Assembly (NCBI GenBank): GCA_964582265.1
Contig: CAZOQT010000006.1
Coordinates: 1 to 47,462, forward strand
DNA length: 47,462 bases
DNA from: JBAZYK01 sp964582265
Lineage (GTDB): Bacteria > Patescibacteriota > Gracilibacteria > UBA1369
Reading direction: 5' to 3'
Shown: piece by piece, positions 41,736 to 47,462 of the stretch
Layout of the letters: each line of letters opens with the position of its first letter
Position numbering within the stretch: position 1 is the stretch's first letter
Made by a program: the position numbers and the translations under genes
The notes under the pieces: model-generated
The model's database searches: none
Seen by the model: the letters and a program-made list of their open reading frames with translations, nothing else
What the model was told of the DNA's origin: nothing

Positions 41736-42200
41736 TTAGATCCCGACAACAATGCCAATGATGGCTTTGACTATTGCGAATGAGAAAATCACAATTAACA
41801 GACCAATAATGCCGTATGTGATTGTTTTTTTTGCTCCGTCCATCATGGACTGATCACCATGAGAGACTACATAACGTATACCACCAATCGCAATTATTCC
41901 AACAGCGGTGGGGCCTGCTAAATACAAAAGTCCGCCGGCAATTAACTGTAAGAAAAAATTACCGTAGGCTGCTTCGAATCCATTATCTTCTTTAACAGCC
42001 ATTTTTACATCGGGCGAGTTATCTGGATGAAGCGCGTCTGGCAAAGAAATTCTTCCTTGTAGGTTTTGTCCTACATTCTGGTTATTGATGAGCGCTTTTT
42101 GTGTACTATCTGCTTCGGCAAAAACTGGATTTGTCATCAAGGCCAACCCCACATTAAGGGCAGCAATAAAAGTTAGGATTGTAACAATAAATTTTTTCAT
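41736..42200 (-). CDS. exported VirB2/TrbC-like pilin-like protein 1 (last gene of cluster)
   Basis: ATG 42200 (MKKFIVTIL) is chosen because it begins a signal peptide ending VFA (about 27); the longer frame from 42269 is less likely. The 154-residue precursor has a short external part and two membrane helices (about 82-106 and 122-150). A conserved loop lies between them: IRYVVSHGDQSMMDGAKKTITY. This loop pattern (GGxxYxxSxGD/N..., AKxxITY..IGL) is shared with the other four genes of the cluster, most closely with 43686. It matches the small VirB2/TrbC-like or Mbov_0395-type pilin-like proteins of CPR. Confidence 0.78.
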   Translation of the reverse strand: MKKFIVTILTFIAALNVGLALMTNPVFAEADSTQKALINNQNVGQNLQGRISLPDALHPDNSPDVKMAVKEDNGFEAAYGNFFLQLIAGGLLYLAGPTAVGIIAIGGIRYVVSHGDQSMMDGAKKTITYGIIGLLIVIFSFAIVKAIIGIVVGI

Positions 42201-42210
42201 TCTTGCAAAG

Positions 42211-42654
42211 TTATGATCCACTTGGTGGTACAGAAGTTGTTCCGCCAGTAAAGAATTCCAAATTGGCAATACCAGTCACAAGCGCAAAAGAAACAGCAAT
42301 AATTGCCAGGCCTACAATTGACCAAATCAGCATGCCTTTTGCTTTACTTAGCTTTTCGTCTTGTCCTTGAGCAACCAAAAAGAAAATGCCGGAAACCGTG
42401 AAAGAAACAAAAGCTAAACTTCCTGCTATGGAAAGGATTATTTTTGTGATCTGCAAAATTGTTCCTTGTGGAGTTCCAGAAGGTAGGTTTTTTACTAAAG
42501 AAATTTTAGTATTCTCATTGGTTTTATTGGTGTATTTAAAAGGGTAAAGCAAGTCTTGAACATTTACCGCCTTTGCTACTCCAAACGCAAATATACCCTG
42601 TAGAGACAGTGTGATTAAAAATAATAGGGCTAATTTTTTGAGTTGATTTTTCAT
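42211..42654 (-). CDS. exported VirB2/TrbC-like pilin-like protein 2
   Basis: A 147-residue precursor: signal peptide ending AKA (about 1-28), an external polar stretch, then two membrane helices (about 68-92 and 105-128) with the loop FLVAQGQDEKLSKAKGMLIWSIVGLAI. It ends in a Gly/Ser/Pro-rich tail (TGGTTSVPPSGS). Its ATG overlaps the stop of the upstream gene as ATGA, which shows translational coupling. No known substrate or partner. Confidence 0.75.
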   Translation of the reverse strand: MKNQLKKLALLFLITLSLQGIFAFGVAKAVNVQDLLYPFKYTNKTNENTKISLVKNLPSGTPQGTILQITKIILSIAGSLAFVSFTVSGIFFLVAQGQDEKLSKAKGMLIWSIVGLAIIAVSFALVTGIANLEFFTGGTTSVPPSGS

Positions 42655-43052
42655 TGGTTAAATTTAACGGAGACGATTATTTGTACGATGGCATAAGATA
42701 AAATCGAAATTACAAATCCTACCAAGGCCCAGGTTAAAGTTTTTTTTGCCTGTCCCAATCTTTCATCGTTTTCGTACGCAGTTAACATTTGAATGCCGCT
42801 GATGATTACAAACACAAGTGCTAAAGCTCCACCAAAGGCAATAATGGTACTGGTCGCGCGAGGAATGAAGCTTGATGTTATATATTGTCCCTGGTCTGCA
42901 TATGGCGCGTCACTACCTGGTAGATATATCTTTTGCCCTTGCAATGGATTTACCGGTGGAGTAGTTACGGTTGGCGCTGCAAAAGCGGGTTGTAATTGCA
43001 GTGCGCAAACGGTTACTAAGATGGCAATGATGACTAATAAGGACTTTTTCAT
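42651..43052 (-). CDS. exported VirB2/TrbC-like pilin-like protein 3
   Basis: A 133-residue precursor: signal peptide ending AFA (1-25), a Pro-rich external stretch (PTVTTPPVNPLQGQK), and two membrane helices (about 68-88 and 105-130) with the loop MLTAYENDERLGQAKKTLTWALVGF. The loop keeps the AK..xTxxxxGF/L pattern of the family. It lies 2 bases after the stop of gene 4 and overlaps gene 2. Confidence 0.75.
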   Translation of the reverse strand: MKKSLLVIIAILVTVCALQLQPAFAAPTVTTPPVNPLQGQKIYLPGSDAPYADQGQYITSSFIPRATSTIIAFGGALALVFVIISGIQMLTAYENDERLGQAKKTLTWALVGFVISILSYAIVQIIVSVKFNQ

Positions 43053-43054
43053 TT

Positions 43055-43696
43055 TTATTTTATGAAGAAGTTTGGATTGATTGTGTATAAAAGTAGTGCC
43101 GATAAAAATAGCAGTACCAAGCCTGCAATAGAACTGACAGCATGGTCTTTGGCTTTTTCATATTTACCAGAGTCACCTTCAGAAGTTGCCATTTGAACTC
43201 CGGCAAGAGTTAGATAAAGTACGGTGGCGATGCCGGCAGTTCCAGCAGCCCAGCGATAAATAAGTCCAATGTAGGTATAAATTAAACCGGTTCCAGATTG
43301 GGCATAAATAATTTGTACGGGTTGGCAGTAGACACCATTACCGTCTTTGTCTGGTGTGGTTGGTTTGCAGTTTCCTGGAGCGACATATAATTGTTTACTG
43401 CAGTCTTTTGCTTCACATGTAGTTTTGCGAATGCAATTAATAACTCCTTCTGTGCTTTGGTTTTTGCTTTTTGCGTCGCTTTCTCCTGCTTGGCCAGGTG
43501 GGTTGATTCTGGTCTCCATGATGGTAATGATGTAATCTTTGATCGCTTTTTCGCTTTTTAGGCTATCGCAAGTTAGGCCTCCGTCAACTGCCAAAACAGG
43601 TTGAGAAGTTGCCACAAAATTCAAGCTGAGCAGTAAACTGGTAATGATGCTCAAAAGAAAAAATTTGGCGCTGATTTTTTTAAAGTTATAGTTCAT
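43055..43696 (-). CDS. exported pilin-like protein 4 with Cys-rich external domain
   Basis: A 213-residue precursor, the longest of the cluster: signal peptide ending VLA (about 1-36), then an external domain of about 110 residues with seven cysteines (one in LTCDSL; then INCIRKTTCEAKDC; NCKPTT; VYCQPV). Two membrane helices follow (about 150-172 and 187-208). The loop MATSEGDSGKYEKAKDHAVSSIAGLV is the family loop. The paired cysteines suggest disulfides outside the cell. It overlaps the upstream gene by 11 bases. Confidence 0.75.
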   Translation of the reverse strand: MNYNFKKISAKFFLLSIITSLLLSLNFVATSQPVLAVDGGLTCDSLKSEKAIKDYIITIMETRINPPGQAGESDAKSKNQSTEGVINCIRKTTCEAKDCSKQLYVAPGNCKPTTPDKDGNGVYCQPVQIIYAQSGTGLIYTYIGLIYRWAAGTAGIATVLYLTLAGVQMATSEGDSGKYEKAKDHAVSSIAGLVLLFLSALLLYTINPNFFIK

Positions 43697-44156
43697 AAAA
43701 AATACTTTGAACGTAAGCGACTATAAAGTAAGCGCTAAGGGCCGCAACAAGTCCAATTACAGAATAGGTGATAGCTTCTTTGGCTTTGTTAATCATGGTC
43801 TCATTCCCGTGTGAAACCATGTAAATAAATCCACCAATAAGGATGGTTAAAAAACAAAGCGAGCCAATCATTAAGACCAGAAAATTGATGATTTGAATAA
43901 TAAAGCTGGCAATTGGGGCTTTGCTTTTTAAATAAGCCTGTCCTTGATCTTTGGCTGTTAAATAATCTGCGACTTTAAATTGCGCATTCGTGTCGAATTG
44001 ATCACCTCTTTTTAGGATCTCTTCAGCTTTTTGAGCCTCTGTTTTTTGATTTTCAGCTTGTTTAGGCGCGTCTTCGGCAATGGCTAAACCAAATGAACCA
44101 AACAGCATGTGCGTGGTAAGCAGAGTCAAAATCAGTATTCTTTTTAGGATTTTCAT
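43686..44156 (-). CDS. exported VirB2/TrbC-like pilin-like protein 5 (first gene of cluster)
   Basis: A 156-residue precursor: signal peptide ending AIA (about 1-27), then a charged, Lys/Glu/Gln-rich external stretch (APKQAENQKTEAQKAEEIL), then two membrane helices (about 82-108 and 124-150). The loop IYMVSHGNETMINKAKEAITYSVIGL closely resembles the loop of gene 1 at 41736. Its promoter (44179-44207) is 23 bases upstream, so it heads the five-gene operon. Confidence 0.78.
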   Translation of the reverse strand: MKILKRILILTLLTTHMLFGSFGLAIAEDAPKQAENQKTEAQKAEEILKRGDQFDTNAQFKVADYLTAKDQGQAYLKSKAPIASFIIQIINFLVLMIGSLCFLTILIGGFIYMVSHGNETMINKAKEAITYSVIGLVAALSAYFIVAYVQSIFYEL

Positions 44157-44178
44157 TTTTGTTTTTTTAAATCTTTAT

Positions 44179-44207
44179 ATTATAGCATTTTTTGGCTTAT
44201 AAAACAA
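44179..44207 (-). promoter_or_regulatory. promoter of the pilin-like cluster
   Basis: On the minus strand: TTGTTT (44202-44207), 17-base spacer ending TGC, TATAAT (44179-44184). It has a perfect -10 and a TGn extension, and is only ~10 bases from the divergent rlmI promoter. Confidence 0.65.
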
Positions 44208-44216
44208 GAAAAGAGG

Positions 44217-44245
44217 TTGTGTTTTTTGCTTGTTTTGACTATGAT
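44217..44245 (+). promoter_or_regulatory. promoter of rlmI
   Basis: TTGTGT (44217-44222), 17-base spacer, TATGAT (44240-44245), about 25 bases before ATG 44270. Confidence 0.45.
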
Positions 44246-44269
44246 TTCGCTGTTTTTTTACGAATTTAC

Positions 44270-45118
44270 ATGTATCCACGAATTATCATCAAAAAAGAAA
44301 GAGAAAAGTCGTTGCAATTTGGGCATCCGTGGTTGTTTTCGGGGGCTTTGGATCAGCAAAATGTAAAGTCTCTTATTGGCTCTGGCAAGCTAAAAAGTGG
44401 CGATTTGGTGCGGGTGGTGAATGCGGCGGGAGAGATTTTGGCTACAGGCTATTTTAACGCGCAATCACAAATCGCAGTGCGGATTTTTAACTTTGGGCCG
44501 GAGGAGATTGAAATTGATCAGAAATTCTTTGAAAAAGCTTTTACAGAAGCTGAAAAACAACGGGAAAATTTTATGGAAATGGGCGACATGGGTACTGAAG
44601 CGGGGCACTTAACCAACGCTTACCGTCTGGTTTTTAGTGAAAGTGACGGTTTGCCGGGCCTGATTGTGGATAAATATAACGAATTTTTGGTGATTCAGAT
44701 TCATACTTTGGGGATGGATTTGCTTAGAGATATTGTGGTTGGAGCCCTGGAAAAGGTTTTTAAGCCTAAGGGAATTTATGAACGCAGTGACGTAGATGTG
44801 CGCAGAAAAGATGGGCTCAAAACTTTGCCGACCGGTGTTTTGGCTGGCAGTCAGCCTCCGGATGAGTATGAAATTTGTGAACATGGTGTGAAGTTTTTGG
44901 TTGATATAAAGCATGGGCANNNNNNNNNNNNNNNNNNNNNNNNNNNNNNNNNNNNNNNNNNNNNNNNNNNNNNNNNNNNNNNNNNNNNNNNNNNNNNNNN
45001 NNNNNNNNNNNNNNNNNNNATGCTGCAAAGCAAAATTCAGCCGATCGATCATCCGCTTAGAATAAATTTTCCGGAAGGGGAGTATTTGAAGTTCAATCTT
45101 TTACTTCGGGTGGAGTAA
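44270..45118 (+). CDS. rlmI: 23S rRNA (cytosine-C5)-methyltransferase RlmI-like, interrupted by an assembly gap
   Basis: It starts at ATG 44270 (MYPRIIIKK). The N-terminus is a PUA-like RNA-binding domain (GHPWLFSGAL, about 18-27) followed by the start of the EEHxxLxxD-free middle domain with the SDGLPGLIVDKY block typical of RlmI. The 100-N gap (44920-45019) hides the SAM-binding methyltransferase core; the last ~33 residues after the gap (PIDHPLRINFPEGEYLKF) match the RlmI C-terminus. With the gap at face value the protein would be only ~282 residues against the usual ~390, so the true gap is probably ~300 bases longer. The 3' end overlaps the convergent gene at 45093 by 26 bases. Confidence 0.82.
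   Translation: MYPRIIIKKEREKSLQFGHPWLFSGALDQQNVKSLIGSGKLKSGDLVRVVNAAGEILATGYFNAQSQIAVRIFNFGPEEIEIDQKFFEKAFTEAEKQRENFMEMGDMGTEAGHLTNAYRLVFSESDGLPGLIVDKYNEFLVIQIHTLGMDLLRDIVVGALEKVFKPKGIYERSDVDVRRKDGLKTLPTGVLAGSQPPDEYEICEHGVKFLVDIKHGXXXXXXXXXXXXXXXXXXXXXXXXXXXXXXXXXXMLQSKIQPIDHPLRINFPEGEYLKFNLLLRVE
44920..45019. other. assembly gap (100 N) inside rlmI
   Basis: Exactly 100 N, the usual placeholder for a join of unknown size. Confidence 0.99.
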
Positions 45119-45869
45119 AAACTCTTTTTGTTACGGTAGCTTTAAGGCTGTCACCATCTTTTTTCACTTCTATGTCCCAAAATAATAGAACTAAATCTCC
45201 TTTTTTATCAATGTAGTTATCTGATAAATAACCTTTCTTGATAAAAGAATAGTTTGTCGGTAAGCTTTTAACTAATGATCGCTCTGTTGCATTGATAGAA
45301 TTTAAATCTATAAGAGCTTGTTCAAGAATTTTTTCTTTATCTTCTTTTTTTGCTTGTTTAATTTGACTACTGTAATAGTCAAGTTTGTCGTGTATTAGTT
45401 TGTCTGCTGTTTCTTTGGGTGATTTTTTCTGCTTTAATTCGTCAGGGTTGGCGTCAGGGTCTGTATTAATGGGACGAGGGTTTGCAGCTACTTTGAGCTC
45501 CCCACCTTCTTTCTTAATTACTATGTCCCAGACTGTAATAGATGATTCCAAATTTTTATTGATATAAACTTCTGTAAAATAATCACTGATGATTTTTACA
45601 TAATTTTCAGGAAGACTTTTAACTAGTGCATCGTGTGTTGCGTTGAGTGATTTTAGTGCAGCTACTGCATCATCCAAAGCTTTTTTAACTGCTTGTTTAT
45701 CTTCTTTTTTAACTGCTTCCTGGAAACTTCCCTGGAATGGTTTCAATTTTTCTATCATCAATTTTTCAATCATTGCTTGTGGTGTCTTTTCCGTTTTGTC
45801 ATCCAGTTGCTCATGATCGTTTGGTCTTGGTGGAGAAGCAGGGGTGGATTCTTTAAATGTTTCAGGCAT
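45093..45869 (-). CDS. protein of unknown function with two tandem copies of one domain
   Basis: A 258-residue soluble protein, family not recognised. After a Pro/Glu-rich N-terminus (1-30), a domain of about 95 residues occurs twice (about 35-130 and 158-250). Shared positions include KKEDK, A-L-LxSxNAT, LVKSLPxNY, the Y-x-x-x-x-YI-x-K stretch and WDIxxKKxGxxLK. The pattern is an amphipathic helix, a conserved SLPxNY turn, and a C-terminal beta hairpin. No export signal. Its stop lies inside the convergent rlmI end (26-base overlap). The role is unknown; it stands between rlmI and pilT. Confidence 0.72.
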   Translation of the reverse strand: MPETFKESTPASPPRPNDHEQLDDKTEKTPQAMIEKLMIEKLKPFQGSFQEAVKKEDKQAVKKALDDAVAALKSLNATHDALVKSLPENYVKIISDYFTEVYINKNLESSITVWDIVIKKEGGELKVAANPRPINTDPDANPDELKQKKSPKETADKLIHDKLDYYSSQIKQAKKEDKEKILEQALIDLNSINATERSLVKSLPTNYSFIKKGYLSDNYIDKKGDLVLLFWDIEVKKDGDSLKATVTKRVFTPPEVKD

Positions 45870-45930
45870 GTGTTTTATTTAAAAAGATAATTTCAAGGGG
45901 TTAATTTTTATGTTTTTTTTAGCGCCCCCT

Positions 45931-46974
45931 TTACATCTCAATTTCCTGTGGAATGTTGGCAAGCGCTTCGTCTTCGCTGATTAAGTCCGCTTCCATCAAG
46001 TCGGTTACTGACTTCTTCATAGTCTGCATGCCTTCTTTAAAGCCTGTTTCAATGGCTGAATCAATTTGATGAGTCTTGGCTTTGCGGATCATATTGGCAA
46101 TAGCGTTGTTGTTAAACATGATTTCTAGCGCCGCAATACGACCCTTTCCATCCTTAGTCTTTAATAAATTTTGCCAAATTACCGCGCGTAGACTTTCTGA
46201 AAGTTGGCTTCTTACCTGGTTTTGTTGTTCAAATGGAAAAGCATCAATAATGCGATCAACCGATTTTGCAGCACCGCTAGTATGCAAAGTTGCAAGTACC
46301 AATTGGCCCGTTTCTGCAGCGGTAATGGCCAGAGAAATAGTTTCAAGATCACGCATTTCACCAATATAAACTACATCCGGATCTTCACGTAGAACTGACT
46401 TTAACGCTCTACCAAAGCTTTTGGTGTGGGTCTTAACTTCGCGTTGTTCAAAAATAGATTTCTTATTTTGATGCACGAATTCGATTGGGTCCTCCACTGT
46501 AATAATGTGCTGCGCATCAGAAATATTGATTTCATTCAAAATTGCAGCCATGGTGGTAGATTTACCAGAACCGGTAGGACCAGTTACAATCACCAAGCCA
46601 TTTTTGAATTTTGGGATTTTCTTTAATTGTTCCGGAAGGCCCAGTTCATCCAGGCTATAAACTACTTCTGGAATCAAACGAAAAACCGCCGCAATGCCTT
46701 TTCTTTGTACAAACATGTTTACACGGAAGCGGGCAATATTTTCTATTTCTACGGAAAAATCCAAATCAAGATTTTCGGCAAAAGCTTTTTTTTGCTCTTC
46801 CGTCATGATTTCCAATAGATAATCTTCCGCAACTTTTTTGGTTAAAGCCGCATGCTCATCACTCGCTACTAAATCGCCATTTATGCGTAAAATTGGCTTA
46901 GATCCAGTCGAAATGTAAATATCTGAAGCTTTGTATTGAAGGGCTGTTCTGAAAATTTTATCTAGTTGAGCCAT
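45931..46974 (-). CDS. pilT: twitching-motility retraction ATPase PilT
   Basis: A 347-residue AAA-type secretion ATPase (PilT usually 340-370). N-terminal PAS-like domain 1-100; Walker A GPTGSGKST (131-139); Asp box ITVEDPIEF; Walker B VVYIGEMRD; His box ATLHTSGAAKSVDRIIDAFP, which closely follows PilT's TLHTNSAAKTIDRIIDxFP. It retracts type IV pili by depolymerisation. It is far (9 kb) from the pilus operon at 33995-40037 and on the other strand. It follows the partial gene at 47044 by 69 bases. Confidence 0.95.
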   Translation of the reverse strand: MAQLDKIFRTALQYKASDIYISTGSKPILRINGDLVASDEHAALTKKVAEDYLLEIMTEEQKKAFAENLDLDFSVEIENIARFRVNMFVQRKGIAAVFRLIPEVVYSLDELGLPEQLKKIPKFKNGLVIVTGPTGSGKSTTMAAILNEINISDAQHIITVEDPIEFVHQNKKSIFEQREVKTHTKSFGRALKSVLREDPDVVYIGEMRDLETISLAITAAETGQLVLATLHTSGAAKSVDRIIDAFPFEQQNQVRSQLSESLRAVIWQNLLKTKDGKGRIAALEIMFNNNAIANMIRKAKTHQIDSAIETGFKEGMQTMKKSVTDLMEADLISEDEALANIPQEIEM

Positions 46975-47043
46975 ATTGGTTTTTTTATTTTTTGTTTTTC
47001 GTTTTTAGTAATCCTAATTTTTACTTACAAATAACAAATTCGA

Positions 47044-47462
47044 TTAAATCCCAAGGTCATCGTAATCTTTTTCACTTAATTCATCATTTCTTGGGAGTAC
47101 GTTTTCAATTGCACCCCATTCACTATCTTCCAGTTCTGGAATGATTAATGTTACTTTATCGCCGACTTCTGCCTTAAAATATGTAACAGAAGCAAGTAAT
47201 ACCTTAAACACTTTACTTTGGGCAATTACGCGATATTGTCCATCTTCATAAGTCAATGTGCCAATAATTTTCTTTCTTTCTACTGGACCGATTTGCTTAT
47301 AAACAAAAGAACCATCGTCCATAATGGTTAACTTCAAAATATCGCCAGGAATAAGTTTAGATTTGCTGGCATAGTTTGCAGGAACAGAATAAGTTTTTTT
47401 ATCTGGACCGATCATGTTCTGGCCGTCAAAAACACCTTCAATGGTATGGCGTTCTTCATTAG
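47044..47462 (-). CDS. conserved CPR-type protein of unknown function, 5' end outside window
   Basis: The frame is open to the right-hand edge, so the N-terminus is missing; a Met at 47415 is probably internal, because sequence before it (HTIEGVFDGQN) continues the same pattern. The visible ~139 residues are beta-rich: VPANYASKSKLIPGDILKLTI, a YKQIGPVERK segment, and LLASVTYFKAEVGDKVTLIIP. The alternating strands suggest a small beta-barrel, possibly OB-like. The tail is acidic (SEKDYDDLGI). I recall similar proteins of unknown function in CPR genomes but assign no role. Confidence 0.7.
   Translation of the reverse strand, partial: NEERHTIEGVFDGQNMIGPDKKTYSVPANYASKSKLIPGDILKLTIMDDGSFVYKQIGPVERKKIIGTLTYEDGQYRVIAQSKVFKVLLASVTYFKAEVGDKVTLIIPELEDSEWGAIENVLPRNDELSEKDYDDLGI

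Noticed and set aside
41736..44156. Complete type IV secretion system
   Set aside because: Only VirB2/TrbC-like subunits are present; no VirB4, VirB6, VirB11 or VirD4 homologue lies in the window. PilT at 45931 is a type IV pilus ATPase.

Overview
The window reads as a contig from a Candidate Phyla Radiation (Patescibacteria) bacterium. This is inferred from gene content, not from a marker phylogeny. The DNA is AT-rich and the genes are tightly packed. Few starts have a Shine-Dalgarno sequence. Typical CPR genes are present: an archaeal-type AMP phosphorylase beside a ribose-1,5-bisphosphate isomerase, type IV pilus genes, a row of small VirB2/TrbC-like pilin-like proteins, and many short lineage-specific unknowns. 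TGA is an ordinary stop in many genes (for example the glutamine amidotransferase at 6158 and the sugar transferase at 24449), so the UGA=Gly code of Gracilibacteria/SR1 does not apply. A Peregrinibacteria-like or similar lineage is plausible, but the phylum is not fixed here. Two runs of exactly 100 N (39454-39553 and 44920-45019) are assembly gaps and interrupt two genes.

Layout. 1-1893: tail of an ABC-F ATPase, an alpha/beta hydrolase, an unknown gene with its own promoter, and tRNA-Arg(CCG). 1930-6769 (minus): glutamine amidotransferase and a small membrane protein, then the classic rpmH-rnpA-yidC-jag string, extended by an SLH/RlpA cell-wall protein and an FtsL-like protein. The L34 gene (rpmH, 50 aa) is present although very short. 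6828-8819 (plus): a degenerate PP2C-like, single-TM, beta-propeller-like protein. 8835-14068 (minus): pta-ackA-AMP phosphorylase-R15P isomerase-dCMP-deaminase-like, an energy and nucleotide-salvage operon. 14135-17268 (minus): PHP protein, lipoprotein, zinc-ribbon-like protein, gltX. 17468-21241 (plus): an unknown gene, ftsK, galE. 21260-25891 (minus): small membrane protein, secA, polyprenyl-phosphate sugar transferase. 26025-28914: an unknown plus-strand gene, the RNase P RNA gene (minus), another unknown, a TPR protein. 29033-33949 (minus): galU, hsp20, ftsH, tilS and an RNHCP-domain protein. 33995-40037 (plus): a type IV pilus operon (pilN-like, pilO-like, pilC and four prepilin-like proteins). 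40107-45118: metG, the five-gene pilin-like cluster (minus), and rlmI. 45093-47462 (minus): an internally duplicated unknown protein, pilT, and a partial unknown gene.

Functional themes. Envelope and surface: yidC, secA, SLH-RlpA, FtsL-like, ftsK, sugar transferase with galE and galU, type IV pilus, pilT and the pilin-like array. RNA metabolism and translation: RNase P protein and RNA, L34, KhpB/Jag, tilS, gltX, metG, rlmI, ABC-F, tRNA-Arg. Central metabolism: AMP -> ribose-1,5-bisphosphate -> ribulose-1,5-bisphosphate, which would feed a RuBisCO not in this window, and acetyl-CoA -> acetate + ATP through Pta/AckA.

The most unusual features are the array of five exported pilin-like proteins at 41736-44156, an AT-rich repeat that repeatedly abuts start codons (and supports GTG starts for secA and tilS), the SLH-RlpA fusion, the YidC with an extra soluble domain, and the duplicated-domain protein at 45093.
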